Shown here: in pieces, positions 10,628 through 21,698 of the stretch
Numbering within the stretch: the first letter of the stretch is position 1
How the letters are laid out: each line of letters starts with the position of its first letter
Source: Oscillospiraceae bacterium
Lineage (GTDB): Bacteria; Bacillota; Clostridia; Oscillospirales; Ruminococcaceae
NCBI GenBank assembly: GCA_016291435.1
Contig: JAEEXH010000002.1
Span: 32,061-96,060, forward strand
DNA length: 64,000 bases
Direction: 5' to 3'
The notes under the pieces: model-generated
What the model was told of the DNA's origin: nothing
Database searches by the model: none
What the model saw: only the letters and a program-made list of their open reading frames with translations
Made by a program: the position numbers and the translations under genes

Positions 10628-10678
10628 AATACGCCTCCGTTCGACCCGCGCTTCCGGACAAATGTTTGCAATTATCCA

Positions 10679-10707
10679 TTGACAGCGGGAGAAAAATGCT
10701 GTATAAT
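10679..10707 (+). promoter_or_regulatory. Sigma-A-type promoter for citrate synthase (TTGACA - 17 - TATAAT)
   Basis: TTGACA 10679-10684, TATAAT 10702-10707. Confidence 0.7.
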
Positions 10708-10765
10708 AGTAGGATAGAATGGTATAAATCTGCTCAGAAGCAGCAGCATAGAAAGGACACTCCCT

Positions 10766-12142
10766 ATGAATCAACACGATCACACTGCCACTCTCCGCAC
10801 TCTATGCGAGGAGCTGCGCAGTTATTCCACACTGGATCCCGCGCTCTATCAGAAATATCAGGTCAACCGCGGGCTGCGCCGCTCCGACGGCACCGGCGTT
10901 GTGGCAGGCATCACCAAGATCTGCAATGTCCACGGCTATGTCATCAATGAAGGCGAGCTGGATCCGATCCCCGGCGAGCTCATTTACCGCGGCTATCAGA
11001 TCACGGATCTCGTACACGCGGTCGAAAAGGACAACCGCTTCGGATTTGAAGAAGTGGCCTATCTGCTGCTGTTCGGCAAGCTCCCGACGGCAGATCAGCT
11101 CAGTGAATTTCAGCAGCTTCTTGCAGAAAACCGTGAGCTGCCCGACGGCTTTATCATCGACATGATCGCGAAGGCGCCGTCCAAAAACATCATGAACAAG
11201 ATGGCGCGCTCTGTGCTCGCACTCTACTCCTACGACGACGACTGCGAGGTGCGCACACTCGAAAACGAAGTGCGCATTGCAATTTCGATGATTGCGCGGC
11301 TGCCTGTCATCATGACCGCGGCATATCAGGTGAAGCGGCAGCATTTTGACGGCGAGAGCTTCATCCTGCACCCGACCAGACCCGAGGAATGCAACGCGCA
11401 GACGATTCTTTCGCTGCTGCGTCTCGACCGGCAGTATACACCCGAGGAAGCGCATCTGCTCGACATCTGCATGATGCTGCACGCAGAGCACGGCGGCGGC
11501 AACAACTCCGCGTTCACCTGCCGTGTGCTGACATCCTCCGGCACAGACCCCTATTCTGCATATTCCGCTGCAATCGGCGCACTGAAGGGCTTCCGTCACG
11601 GCGGCGCCAATATCAAAGCCGTCGAGCAGCTTCACCTCTTCCGCGAGCGCATCAAGAATCCCGATGACGAGGGCGCAATCGCCGATCTGCTCAGAAAGAT
11701 CCTCCGGCGCGAGGAGGGTGACGGCGCAGGGCTTGTCTACGGTATGGGTCATGCGGTCTATACCCTCTCTGACCCGCGTGCGCTGCTGCTCAAGGAGAAG
11801 GCCTATGAGCTGGCAAAGGGCACAGAGCATGAGCGTGATTTCAAGCTGCTCAGTGCGATCGAGCGCATCACGCCGGAGCTTGTGCGCGAAAAATCCGCAA
11901 GAGCCGCGGCGAAGAATGTCTGCGCGAATGTTGACCTCTACTCCGGTCTTGTCTATGAGATGCTCGGCATCCCGAGCGATCTGCTGACGCCGATGTTTGC
12001 AGTCTCGCGCATCGCGGGCTGGGCGGCACACCGCATCGAAGAAGTGCTGACCGGCGGCAGAATCATCCGCCCGGCATATAAATCCATCACAAAAACAACC
12101 GCATATGTCCCGCTGGCGGAGCGCACCGCCCAGACGAAATGA
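10766..12142 (+). CDS. gltA: Citrate/2-methylcitrate synthase
   Basis: ELIYRGYQITDLVHAV, LHAEHGGGNNSAFTCRVLTSSGTDPYSAYSAAIGALKGFRHGGAN, GMGHAVYTLSDPRA. Confidence 0.93.
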   Translation: MNQHDHTATLRTLCEELRSYSTLDPALYQKYQVNRGLRRSDGTGVVAGITKICNVHGYVINEGELDPIPGELIYRGYQITDLVHAVEKDNRFGFEEVAYLLLFGKLPTADQLSEFQQLLAENRELPDGFIIDMIAKAPSKNIMNKMARSVLALYSYDDDCEVRTLENEVRIAISMIARLPVIMTAAYQVKRQHFDGESFILHPTRPEECNAQTILSLLRLDRQYTPEEAHLLDICMMLHAEHGGGNNSAFTCRVLTSSGTDPYSAYSAAIGALKGFRHGGANIKAVEQLHLFRERIKNPDDEGAIADLLRKILRREEGDGAGLVYGMGHAVYTLSDPRALLLKEKAYELAKGTEHERDFKLLSAIERITPELVREKSARAAAKNVCANVDLYSGLVYEMLGIPSDLLTPMFAVSRIAGWAAHRIEEVLTGGRIIRPAYKSITKTTAYVPLAERTAQTK

Positions 12143-13479
12143 TCCGCAGACTGCTGAGCGGCATGCTTGCCGCGTTCCTGACGGTGCAGCTTCCGTCCTG
12201 CGCGTTTTCCGGCAATGTCGAAACGATGCTCTCTCCGCCCCGTCTGACGGTTGAGCAGGAGAATATCTACCGCGCCTTACAGGCGGCAGTCGGCAGCTCT
12301 GTCAGCCTGAAATATCCGAAATCGGGCGAGCGGCTCTCCGCTTTTACGGTCGAGGATCTTGACGGCGACGGACAGGATGAAGCAATCGTCTTTTACGAGA
12401 GCAGCCGAAGCACGGAGGATGAGAACCGCCTGCGGCTCGGGCTGCTGGCACAGGAGGACGGCACATGGCGCGCAATGGCGGAATACCCGACGGCGGGCGC
12501 TGAGGTCGAGCGCATCGACATTGAACAGCTCGGCACAAATTCCCGCAAGAATCTCGTCATCCGATACAGCGTTGTAGACGGCGCAAACCGCACCGCAGAG
12601 GTGCTGCATTATGACGACAAGGCGCTGACCCGCACGCTCTCGCTGCCCTATTCCCGCATGAGCGTCACAGACCTGGACGGCGACGGCACACGCGAGCTGC
12701 TGGTGCTCTCGGGCTCCACAACCTCTGCAACAGCCTCCGCGACTGTCTATGCACTGGATGAAAAAGGCAGCTATCTGCAAACATCCGCACAGCTTCCCGA
12801 AACAGTTACGGAGATCAGTTCCATCGGCTATGGCACGGTTCCCGCGCTGTACGGCACCGGACAGATCCCCGCGATCTTTGTGGACGGCAGCTCCGGCGCA
12901 ACCACTGCGCAGACGGTCGTGCTCTCCTATGCGGACAGCGCACTCACACTTGTTTACACCGACAGCCCCGACCGCTTCCCGAATACATCCCGTCCCGCCG
13001 GTCTCCTGACGGCTGACCTGAACGGCGACGGCGAGCCTGAGATTCCGGTGCAGACTGTTTTCTACGGCTACGCAAACGCGGAGGACGGCTCCCCGCTCAG
13101 CATGACGAACTGGTATGTCTGCCGCGGCGGTGTGCTGATGCTCGAATATTCCTCCTACTACGCCGTGCAGGAGGGCTATGTCTTCCTGCTGCCGAAGCGC
13201 TGGGAGCGCAGGGTCACGGCAGTCCCGGAGGATGAGGAGATCGTCTTCTATGAATATGATCCCGACACGCAGAAGGAGGACGGCAGCCCCGTGCTCCGCG
13301 CCCCGCTGCTGCGGCTCCGCACCGTGACAGATCCCGTGCAGGCAGATAATTTACAGGAAAACGGCTATCTGCTGATTCAGAAGCGCGGCGGCAGCTATTA
13401 CCTCGCGAACGCAGAATCCGGCAGCGCCTCGCTCACACTGACACAGAGCGAGCTGCTCTTTGCAATGAAATATCTATGA
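12139..13479 (+). CDS. Putative lipoprotein with VCBS/FG-GAP-like DxDGDG repeats
   Basis: N-terminal signal with Cys (LPSCAFSG), repeated DLDGDGQDEAIV / DLDGDGTRELLV / DLNGDGEPEIPV; ATGA overlap with the citrate synthase stop. Confidence 0.7.
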   Translation: MIRRLLSGMLAAFLTVQLPSCAFSGNVETMLSPPRLTVEQENIYRALQAAVGSSVSLKYPKSGERLSAFTVEDLDGDGQDEAIVFYESSRSTEDENRLRLGLLAQEDGTWRAMAEYPTAGAEVERIDIEQLGTNSRKNLVIRYSVVDGANRTAEVLHYDDKALTRTLSLPYSRMSVTDLDGDGTRELLVLSGSTTSATASATVYALDEKGSYLQTSAQLPETVTEISSIGYGTVPALYGTGQIPAIFVDGSSGATTAQTVVLSYADSALTLVYTDSPDRFPNTSRPAGLLTADLNGDGEPEIPVQTVFYGYANAEDGSPLSMTNWYVCRGGVLMLEYSSYYAVQEGYVFLLPKRWERRVTAVPEDEEIVFYEYDPDTQKEDGSPVLRAPLLRLRTVTDPVQADNLQENGYLLIQKRGGSYYLANAESGSASLTLTQSELLFAMKYL

Positions 13480-13504
13480 ACCGAATGAAAGGCAGGTGCT
13501 TTGA

Positions 13505-14218
13505 ATGAAGCGTGTACTGGTCTGTGAGGATGAAGACGTCATCCGCGAATTTGTGGTCATCAATCTGAAGCGCGCAGGCTACGATGTGGTCGATGTGAGC
13601 TGCGGCGAGGATGCCCTCACCATGTTCGATCAGGAGAACGGCAATTTTGACATTGTGCTGCTCGACATCATGATGCCCGGCATCGACGGATTCACCGTCT
13701 GCAAGCGGCTCAGAGAGCGTTCCTCCACCATCGGCATCATCATGCTGACGGCGAAGGCGCAGGAGATGGACAAGGTCAACGGCCTGATGATTGGCGCAGA
13801 TGACTACATCACCAAGCCCTTTGCCCCCTCGGAGCTCACCGCCCGCGTCGATGCGATCTACCGCAGAGTCTGCATGAGCTTCATGAAGACCGAGAAGACC
13901 ACCGTGCTCGAATCGGGCCCGTTTGTGCTCAATCTCAAGAGCCGCACCATCACCAAGAACGGCAAGCCGATCGACCTCACGCAGGTGGAATATCAGATCC
14001 TCGAATATTTCCTCAACAACAAGAATACCGCTCTTGACCGTGCGAGCATTCTCTCGCATATCTGGGGCGACAGCTACTACGGCGACAACAAGATCGTCGA
14101 TGTCAACATCCGCCGCATCCGCATGAAGATCGAGGATGACCCCTCCGATCCGAAGTATATCATCACAATCTGGGGCTACGGCTACAAGTGGGAAGAGAAC
14201 CCGGATAACCGCCGGTAA
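13505..14218 (+). CDS. OmpR/PhoB-family response regulator
   Basis: VLVCEDEDVIREFVVINLKRAGYDVV, DIVLLDIMMPGIDGF, C-terminal winged helix NKIVDVNIRRIRMKIEDDPSDPKYIITIWGYGYKW. Confidence 0.95.
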   Translation: MKRVLVCEDEDVIREFVVINLKRAGYDVVDVSCGEDALTMFDQENGNFDIVLLDIMMPGIDGFTVCKRLRERSSTIGIIMLTAKAQEMDKVNGLMIGADDYITKPFAPSELTARVDAIYRRVCMSFMKTEKTTVLESGPFVLNLKSRTITKNGKPIDLTQVEYQILEYFLNNKNTALDRASILSHIWGDSYYGDNKIVDVNIRRIRMKIEDDPSDPKYIITIWGYGYKWEENPDNRR

Positions 14219-14233
14219 AGGAGACGCCGCATC

Positions 14234-15682
14234 ATGGCGAAAAAAAGCATTACCCGCCGCTGGATCCTCAATAACCTCGGCGTGATCGTGCTGATCCTGC
14301 TGGCGATCGAGCTGGCGCTGATCTACGGCGTGCAGAGCTATTTCTATAACTCCGCACGCACCTACATGGTCTCGAAGATCAATGCCGTCAACGGCGTCCT
14401 GACAAACTACGCGCGCGCCTCGGGCACAAACCTCAACACAGAGCTCCGCCGCACGCTTGAGACCTTCTCCGACAAGGACAAGATGGAGCTCATGGCGATC
14501 GACTATGACGGCATGATCGTCCTCACCTCCTCGGGATTCTCTCCCGACTACGAGATCAGCATGCCGGACTACGATGCCGCGATGCACGGCACCGGCAGCT
14601 ACGGTTACAGCACCTCCGTCACAGAAAACGGCGAACGCATCATGGCGGTCAGCATCCCGATCACGGAGATCAGCGGCGAATACAGCGCGATCCGTGTTGT
14701 CACATCGCTGGAAACCATCGACGAGACCATCCGCGCATTTGTCCTCTGGATGACGCTGCTGGCAGTGGCGATTCTGCTGCTGCTCGGTCTCTCCGACCTC
14801 TACTTCGTCGGACTGATCCTGCGCCCGATCCGCGAGATCAACGCGAACACGGAAAAATTTGCACAGGGCGATTTCAGCGCACGCATCCGGCAGGAGAGCG
14901 AGGATGAGATCGGCGAGCTCTGCCGCGGCATCAACCACATGGCTGACGAGCTCTCGACCGCAGAAACGATGAAAAACGAATTCATCAGCTCCGTCTCGCA
15001 CGAGCTCCGCACGCCGCTCACGGCAATCAAGGGCTGGGCGGAAACGCTCACCTACATGGCAGAGCCCCCGAGCGAAGGGGAACCGGCTGAGCCTGCCGAT
15101 CCCGAAATGATGCGGAAGGGTCTGCGCGTCATCGTCGGCGAGACAGAGCGCCTCTCGGAAATGGTCGAGGAGCTGCTCGATTTCTCGCGCATGCAGAGCG
15201 GTCACTTCACGCTGCAAATGGCAACAATGGATGTGCTCGCTGAGCTCGGCGACGCGGTGCTCATCTATATGGAGCGCGCAAAGAAGGATGACATCCGCCT
15301 GACTTACTCGGAGCCTGAGAACCTGCCGTTCATCATCGGCGACAAGAACCGCATCCGGCAGGTCTTCATCAATGTCATCGACAACGCGATCAAATATACC
15401 GAAAAGGGCGGCTTTGTCGCAGTCACCGCAGAGGCGGCAGAAAACGACACCCTCGTCCGCATCACCGTGCAGGATACCGGCTGCGGCATCAAGCAGTCCG
15501 ATCTTGCAAAGGTCAAGACAAAATTCTATAAACCGAACCACACCAAGCGCGGCTCCGGCATCGGGCTGGCAGTCGCCGATGAGATCATTTCGCTGCACAA
15601 GGGCACACTGGAGCTTGAGAGCGAGGAGGGTGTCGGCACAACCGTCATCATCACGCTCCCGGCAAAGCCGAAGGAAGGCTGA
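14234..15682 (+). CDS. Sensor histidine kinase (TM-HAMP-HisKA-HATPase)
   Basis: HAMP region, SSVSHELRTPLTAIKGWAETL, NVIDNAIKYTEKGG, GSGIGLAVADEII. Confidence 0.95.
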   Translation: MAKKSITRRWILNNLGVIVLILLAIELALIYGVQSYFYNSARTYMVSKINAVNGVLTNYARASGTNLNTELRRTLETFSDKDKMELMAIDYDGMIVLTSSGFSPDYEISMPDYDAAMHGTGSYGYSTSVTENGERIMAVSIPITEISGEYSAIRVVTSLETIDETIRAFVLWMTLLAVAILLLLGLSDLYFVGLILRPIREINANTEKFAQGDFSARIRQESEDEIGELCRGINHMADELSTAETMKNEFISSVSHELRTPLTAIKGWAETLTYMAEPPSEGEPAEPADPEMMRKGLRVIVGETERLSEMVEELLDFSRMQSGHFTLQMATMDVLAELGDAVLIYMERAKKDDIRLTYSEPENLPFIIGDKNRIRQVFINVIDNAIKYTEKGGFVAVTAEAAENDTLVRITVQDTGCGIKQSDLAKVKTKFYKPNHTKRGSGIGLAVADEIISLHKGTLELESEEGVGTTVIITLPAKPKEG

Positions 15683-15721
15683 TGCCCCCGCAGGCAGCCC
15701 CCCGAAAGGACACAGGATACA

Positions 15722-16942
15722 ATGGCTGAAAAAGACGCGGCACTCGCAGCCGCAAAAGCAGAATACGCCCACCGTTCAAAAATCGGCGGGCAGGCGCTCA
15801 TTGAGGGTGTCATGATGAAGGGTGCGTTCCGCGGCGCAATGGCTTGCCGCCTCCCGAACGGCGAGATCGACCTGGAAACATGGGATCTCCCCGCAGAGTG
15901 GACAACCGATCCGAAGACCGGCGAGAAAAAGCTCCTGCGTCCGTGGTACACAAGGATCCCGCTCGTGCGCGGTGTCTACGGCTTCTTCGACTCCGCAGTC
16001 GGCGGCTACAAGTGCATGATGAAATCTGCGGAAAAGCAGATGGACGAGGAAATCGACAGCTTCTGCAAATGGAAAAAGGAGCAGAAGATCGACAAGCTCG
16101 AAGAAGACGAGCAGAAGATAAGATTCGCAGAATGGTACAGAGCGGAGCGGAAGCGTCTCGATGAGGAAAAGGCAAAGGAAGACGCGGATTATGTCCCGCT
16201 CGGCGAGCCGGACGATGACACGATTGCCCGCAGATGGGACTATCTTGTCAAGGCAAGCGAACACTATGACTACGAGGAGCCGGGCAAATTTGAGCAGTGG
16301 CTCGATGACAAGCTGGGCGACAAGATCTTCGGCATCATCATGGGGATTGCTGCCGTGCTGAGCATCGTCATCGCCTTCGGACTGTTCCTCTGGCTCCCGC
16401 GCTTCACGGTCGGGCTCATCAAGCCGCTGACCGAAAGCCGCATCATCCGCTCCTGCGCGGAGGGTCTTGTCAAGATGGCAATTTTCATCGGCTATATGGC
16501 ATTCACCGGCTGCATGAAATCCGTCCGCCGCACCTATGAATATCACGGCGCAGAGCACAAGACCATCGCCTGCTTTGAGGCAGCACTCCCGCTCACCGTC
16601 GAGAATGTGAAGAAGCAGTGCCGGTTCCACCCGCGCTGCGGCACCAGCTTCATCTTCCTTGTGCTGATCATCAGCATCTTCTTCGGCTGCTTCAATCCGT
16701 TTGACATTGTCTGGCAGCGCGTGCTCTTTTCGCTGGCGATTCTGCCGGTCATCATGGGCGTCAGCTATGAGGTCATCCGATACGCAGGCCGCAAGGAAAA
16801 CATCCTGACGAAGATTCTCTCCGCGCCCGGTCTCTGGGTGCAGCGCATCACAACAAGAGAGCCGGATGCCTCACAGATCGAATGCGCGATTGCCGCAATG
16901 ACCCCCTGCATCCCCGAAAATCTGGAAGACGATGAATGGTAA
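15722..16942 (+). CDS. yqhQ: DUF1385 family protein (YqhQ-like), with an internal charged insertion
   Basis: IGGQALIEGVMMKG..., EYHGAEHKTIACFEAALPLTVENVKKQCRFHPRCGTSFIFLV. Confidence 0.85.
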   Translation: MAEKDAALAAAKAEYAHRSKIGGQALIEGVMMKGAFRGAMACRLPNGEIDLETWDLPAEWTTDPKTGEKKLLRPWYTRIPLVRGVYGFFDSAVGGYKCMMKSAEKQMDEEIDSFCKWKKEQKIDKLEEDEQKIRFAEWYRAERKRLDEEKAKEDADYVPLGEPDDDTIARRWDYLVKASEHYDYEEPGKFEQWLDDKLGDKIFGIIMGIAAVLSIVIAFGLFLWLPRFTVGLIKPLTESRIIRSCAEGLVKMAIFIGYMAFTGCMKSVRRTYEYHGAEHKTIACFEAALPLTVENVKKQCRFHPRCGTSFIFLVLIISIFFGCFNPFDIVWQRVLFSLAILPVIMGVSYEVIRYAGRKENILTKILSAPGLWVQRITTREPDASQIECAIAAMTPCIPENLEDDEW

Positions 16943-16948
16943 ACACCG

Positions 16949-17461
16949 ATGATCGTGACAGAAAACCGCTATGATCTCGCCTATGCACGCGCTGTTGCAT
17001 GGAATCAGCCGTTTGAGTATCTCTGGATCGGGCTGCTCGCCTACGGTGGATACCGCCTCCTGCACATGCTTTGGACGCTTGCCGCAAACGGGCTGCTCCT
17101 GCGTGCGCTCCGGCTGCCGCAGTTTTATATCGTCCCTGCCATGGTCGCACTGCTTGTTTTGCTTTACATCCTGCGGATGCCCTTTATGAAGCAAAGGCGC
17201 TGGGCAAAGGATGACCCGGTCGCTGTCTGGGCATTTTCGGCGGAGAAATTCACCTGCGACTTCACGCGCCGCGGCTATTCCTCACACAGCGATTACAGCT
17301 ATGCGAATGTCCGCTCAGCAAAGCGCCGCAAGGGATATTTCAAGCTGTCACTGGACTCGCTCGGCGCGGTCATCATCATGGATCACATGTTCCGTGAGGG
17401 CACGCCCGAAGATCTCGAAGCGCTGCTGATCACAGTGCTCGGCAGCAAATACAAATTCTGA
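16949..17461 (+). CDS. Small membrane protein, YcxB-like C-terminus
   Basis: Two TM segments followed by a YcxB-like domain. Confidence 0.5.
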   Translation: MIVTENRYDLAYARAVAWNQPFEYLWIGLLAYGGYRLLHMLWTLAANGLLLRALRLPQFYIVPAMVALLVLLYILRMPFMKQRRWAKDDPVAVWAFSAEKFTCDFTRRGYSSHSDYSYANVRSAKRRKGYFKLSLDSLGAVIIMDHMFREGTPEDLEALLITVLGSKYKF

Positions 17462-17472
17462 CAGGATACGAT

Positions 17473-18285
17473 ATGAAAATCACAGACCCCGTGCTCCGCA
17501 AAGAGCTCACGGACATTCTGGAGGCAGGCGGCATCGAAGACGCCGCGCTCGAAGCACAGTGGATCGCGGAGGATATCCCGGATGCGGAAAAGGCAAGGGA
17601 GATCGCCCGCCGCCGCGCACAGCATGAGCCGCTGCAATATCTGCTCGGCACATGGGAATTCTACGGGCTGACGCTCAGAGTCGGCAAAGGGGTGCTCATC
17701 CCGCGTGCCGACACGGAAACACTGGTGGATGCGGTGCTCAGCCGTCTGCCGCAGACGCCGAAGCCGGAGATTGCAGATCTCTGCACCGGCAGCGGATGCA
17801 TTGCCCTCGCGCTGAAATCGCAGCGGAGAGACGCAGAGATCATCGGCATCGAGAAAAGCCATGACGCCATGCAGTATGCCGTCATCAATGAAATGCACCT
17901 TTCGCTCGGCGTGCAGTTCTTTCACGGCGATGTGACCGATCCCGCTGTGTACGGGCTGTTCCGGGGGCTGGACGCCGTTGTGAGCAACCCGCCCTATCTC
18001 ACGGCAGAGGACATGCGGCATTTGCAGCCGGAGGTCACATATGAGCCGGAGACGGCACTCGCGGGCGGAGAAGACGGTCTCTGCTTCTACCGCATCATCA
18101 CGGAGAAATGGAAGGGCGCGCTGAAAACAGGCGGGCTTCTCGCATATGAAGCAGGCATCGGGCAGGCAGACGCCGTGGCGGAGATTCTCCGCGCAAACGG
18201 CTTCACCGGCATTGAGCAGATCGCCGACTTAAACGGCATCGCGCGCGTGATACTCGGATTCAAAGACGAACAGTCTATACGATAG
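17473..18285 (+). CDS. prmC: Peptide chain release factor N(5)-glutamine methyltransferase
   Basis: [43 protein letters not shown]. Confidence 0.95.
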   Translation: MKITDPVLRKELTDILEAGGIEDAALEAQWIAEDIPDAEKAREIARRRAQHEPLQYLLGTWEFYGLTLRVGKGVLIPRADTETLVDAVLSRLPQTPKPEIADLCTGSGCIALALKSQRRDAEIIGIEKSHDAMQYAVINEMHLSLGVQFFHGDVTDPAVYGLFRGLDAVVSNPPYLTAEDMRHLQPEVTYEPETALAGGEDGLCFYRIITEKWKGALKTGGLLAYEAGIGQADAVAEILRANGFTGIEQIADLNGIARVILGFKDEQSIR

Positions 18286-18302
18286 AAAGGAAAGATACAC
18301 AC

Positions 18303-19490
18303 ATGGCAAAGCAGGATCTCAAGAAGAAGCAGACCGGCATGGTCGTTCCCGCCAGCAAAGAGGAGCGCGAGAAGGCGCTCAAAAACGCCATCGCACAGCT
18401 CGAAAAGCAGTACGGCGCAGGTGCCGTCATGCGGCTCGGTCAGCGCACCACAGCGAATGTGCAGGCGATCTCGACCGGCTCCCTGACCCTCGATATGGCA
18501 CTCGGCATCGGCGGTGTCCCCCGCGGGCGCATCGTCGAGATCTACGGACCGGAAAGCTCCGGCAAAACGACCGTCGCGCTCCAGATCATCGCAGAGGCAC
18601 AAAAACAGGGCGGCGAAGCGGCGTTCATCGACGTGGAGCATGCGCTCGACCCTGTCTATGCGGAAGCACTCGGCGTCAACATCGACAACCTGCTGGTCTC
18701 CCAGCCGGACAGCGGTGAGCAGGCGCTGGAAATCGCGGAAGCACTCGTGCGCTCCGGCGCGATCGACGTCATCGTCATCGACTCCGTTGCGGCAATGACA
18801 ACCCGTGCGGAAATCGAAGGCGAAATGGGCGACTCCCATGTCGGTATGCTCGCACGCCTCATGTCGCAGGCCATGCGCAAGCTGACCCCTGTTATTTCCA
18901 AGTCGAACTGCGTCGCGGTGTTCATCAATCAGATCCGCGAGAAGATCGGCGTCATGTACGGCAACCCCGAGACCACCACGGGCGGCAGAGCGCTCAAGTT
19001 CTACGCATCCGTCCGCATGGAGGTGCGCAAGGGTGAGGCGATCAAGAACGGCGCCGAGGTCATCGGCAGCCGCACCCGCGTCAAGGTCGTGAAGAACAAG
19101 GTCGCACCGCCCTTCCGTGAGTGTGAATTCGATATGATGTACGGCAAGGGCATTTCCCGCATTGGCGAGGTGCTCGATCTTGCCGTGGAGCTTGATATCA
19201 TCCACAAGAGCGGCTCCTGGTTCAGCTACGGCGACCGTAAGCTGGGTCAGGGCAGAGATGCCGTCAAGGAGCTGCTGGAATCGGATCCCGCATTTGAGGC
19301 AGAGGTCGAGCAGAAGATCCTCGAGATGAAGGACAGCCTCGTGCTCGCCTCGAAGAAGAACAAGAAGGATGCGGCAGTCTCCGGCGCAAAGTCGAAGGCA
19401 GAGCAGGCAGCGGCAGAGACCGGCGCCGCGCTCGCAGAAAGCACCGCGGATTCCGATGAAAACTTTGAAGAGTTTTCGCCTGAGGAATGA
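18303..19490 (+). CDS. recA: Recombinase RecA
   Basis: [68 protein letters not shown]. Confidence 0.99.
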   Translation: MAKQDLKKKQTGMVVPASKEEREKALKNAIAQLEKQYGAGAVMRLGQRTTANVQAISTGSLTLDMALGIGGVPRGRIVEIYGPESSGKTTVALQIIAEAQKQGGEAAFIDVEHALDPVYAEALGVNIDNLLVSQPDSGEQALEIAEALVRSGAIDVIVIDSVAAMTTRAEIEGEMGDSHVGMLARLMSQAMRKLTPVISKSNCVAVFINQIREKIGVMYGNPETTTGGRALKFYASVRMEVRKGEAIKNGAEVIGSRTRVKVVKNKVAPPFRECEFDMMYGKGISRIGEVLDLAVELDIIHKSGSWFSYGDRKLGQGRDAVKELLESDPAFEAEVEQKILEMKDSLVLASKKNKKDAAVSGAKSKAEQAAAETGAALAESTADSDENFEEFSPEE

Positions 19491-20137
19491 TCATCACATC
19501 TGTTTCACCGTCGAAGGGCAAGCTCTTTGAAGTGACGCTCGACGACGGGCAGAAGCTCTGGCTGCATGCCGACCTGCTGGCGGAAGCCGCCCTGCACACG
19601 GGGGATTCCCTCTCTGCGGAGGACATCGCAAGGCTCCGGCACCGTGCCGCGGAGCACCGCGCCTATGAATACGGGCTCTATCTGCTTGAAAAGCGCGGAT
19701 ACTCCTACCGCGAGCTCTATGACAAGCTCATGCACGCGCAGAACGCAGAGGAGGAGGCTGTCCTCACAGCGCTCGAAAAGCTCATGCGCTACGGCTTCCT
19801 GAACGACGCCCGCTACGCGGAGCAGCTTGCGCGGCATTTTGTCGAGGGGAAGAAATACGGCATCCGGCGCGCAGAATATGAGATGCGGCACCGCGGTCTC
19901 TCGCAGACCGACATCGACGATGCGCTCGCGGAGTTTGATGACCCCGTGCGCATTTCGGAGACGCTTTCAGAGCTCCTGCATAAAAAATATGCGCGGTATC
20001 TCTCCGACCCCGATGACCGCAAGGCAATCGAGAAGGTCACGGCGGCGCTCGTGCGGCGGGGATTTACCTATCAGCAGATCCGTTTTGCGATCGAAGATTA
20101 TTACGCTTCTCCGGAAGATGAGGAGGAGGGAGACTGA
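19487..20137 (+). CDS. recX: Regulatory protein RecX
   Basis: ATGA overlap with rec[54 protein letters not shown]. Confidence 0.9.
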   Translation: MIITSVSPSKGKLFEVTLDDGQKLWLHADLLAEAALHTGDSLSAEDIARLRHRAAEHRAYEYGLYLLEKRGYSYRELYDKLMHAQNAEEEAVLTALEKLMRYGFLNDARYAEQLARHFVEGKKYGIRRAEYEMRHRGLSQTDIDDALAEFDDPVRISETLSELLHKKYARYLSDPDDRKAIEKVTAALVRRGFTYQQIRFAIEDYYASPEDEEEGD

Positions 20138-20565
20138 TGGAGAACACGATCACTGTCCGGCAAACCACGCTGCTGCATGTGGTCATCTGTGCGGCTGTGC
20201 TCGGCATCGGCATGCTGCTCGGGCTGCTCATCGGCAAGCTGATTCTGCTCATTCTGCTGATGCTCCCGGGGCTTGGCTATGCACTGCATCTGATTTTCTG
20301 GTCGCTGGAATGCGACACAGCCTCCGGCACATTCACCTACCGCACGCTGACGCAGGGCATCCGGACATTCACGGTATCCGATATCCGCAGCAAGCGCATC
20401 TCCGACGGCGGCTATCAGCGGAAGAATGAGCAATATGAGATCTATGTCCACAAGGAGGGCATGAGCGAACGCATCTGCATGCCGCTCAGCAGGGCTGAGG
20501 CACTGCGGGCATATCTCGAAGCGCAGCCGCAGCCGCAGACAGAGAAAGGAACCCCCGCCCCATGA
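20137..20565 (+). CDS. Hypothetical protein with two TM segments and a PH-like C-terminal region
   Basis: ORF overlaps the recX stop; hydrophobic hairpin then a beta-rich region. Confidence 0.5.
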   Translation: MENTITVRQTTLLHVVICAAVLGIGMLLGLLIGKLILLILLMLPGLGYALHLIFWSLECDTASGTFTYRTLTQGIRTFTVSDIRSKRISDGGYQRKNEQYEIYVHKEGMSERICMPLSRAEALRAYLEAQPQPQTEKGTPAP

Positions 20566-21677
20566 TGCGCGTCTTTGATACCTATGTGTTCAATCTCGCA
20601 GACAGAGTGACCTTCGCAAAGGCGGCTGCCTATCTGAACGATATGCTCGCGGAGACCGGCTTCACGGCGCCGAAAACCGCATTCTCGGTCTATGCGGCCG
20701 GGGAGAGCGTGCCGCAGAAGGCAGCGGAAGCCTGCCCGTTTCTCTGCAAATATGCGCAGAAGGGCGACGGCACCTGCGGCTTCACCAGCGCAGACACCGA
20801 TCCCGCGGCGTGCGACCGGGGCAAAATCTTCGCGGAGGAAAGCGACCGCGCTGAAATCTGCGCGCTCTTTGCAAAGATCCCGCACAGGCTGAATTTCCCG
20901 TTCTGCACGCTGATATTCGGCGGCATCCGCTGGTTTCCCGACAGCCGGGACGATGCCGTGCCGGAATCCCGCAGTGAGCGGCGCTTCCGCAATCCGTTCC
21001 TGATCCCGGGGAGCATGTACTGCAACTCCGTGCGGCTCTCCCGCAGCTATGACGACGGCAGAAAACTGGTGTCTGTCTCTCTCTGCATCGAGGTCACAGG
21101 CGAGGATGCCCCGCGGGATCCATCGGAGATTCTTGCAAAGCTCGCGCCCTATCTCGGCGAACCGGAGCTGAAAAACCGCGTCTGTGTCTTTGATGACGCG
21201 GCGGAATGGGAACGGCTGCATACACTCGAACAAACACACCGCACGGCACTCAGCGCACAGATCCGTGCTGCAATGCCGGCACCGATCAATCCCAGCGCCG
21301 GGATGCGGGACGCAGAGCAGCATGCAAAGACTGCGCTGCTCGACCGGATCTTCCGCGGCACAGGCTTCGTAAAAGTGAAGGGATACCCCGGCTGGCTCTC
21401 ATGCTATGCCTGCACCGACGCACACGGCTTCTGCTTTGAAGCCTATGTGCAGCGTGTCTCCGCCTTCGGTGAATTCCGTGTCTGGCTGGAGGTGACGGGC
21501 TGCAATTTCACAATGAGAGAGCTGCCCTTCCCGTCGCTGGATTATGCAGGCACCGACCCTGAAACGGCAAAAAGCATCCTCTCGCGCTTTGCGGCATGCT
21601 GTGTGTCCGCCCGCGATACCTATGCGGCAGCACTCGCAGAGGATTTCGGCAACACCCCGGACTGGTTCCGGGAGTAA
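20562..21677 (+). CDS. Hypothetical protein
   Basis: 371-aa ORF, ATGA overlap with the upstream gene, GAAAGGA RBS. Confidence 0.5.
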   Translation: MMRVFDTYVFNLADRVTFAKAAAYLNDMLAETGFTAPKTAFSVYAAGESVPQKAAEACPFLCKYAQKGDGTCGFTSADTDPAACDRGKIFAEESDRAEICALFAKIPHRLNFPFCTLIFGGIRWFPDSRDDAVPESRSERRFRNPFLIPGSMYCNSVRLSRSYDDGRKLVSVSLCIEVTGEDAPRDPSEILAKLAPYLGEPELKNRVCVFDDAAEWERLHTLEQTHRTALSAQIRAAMPAPINPSAGMRDAEQHAKTALLDRIFRGTGFVKVKGYPGWLSCYACTDAHGFCFEAYVQRVSAFGEFRVWLEVTGCNFTMRELPFPSLDYAGTDPETAKSILSRFAACCVSARDTYAAALAEDFGNTPDWFRE

Positions 21678-21698
21678 GATAAATTTTAGGAGCATCTC

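Noticed and set aside
13433-15772. 779-aa minus-strand ORF across the two-component system
   Set aside because: Opposite strand encodes clear RR and HK; biased composition, no motifs.
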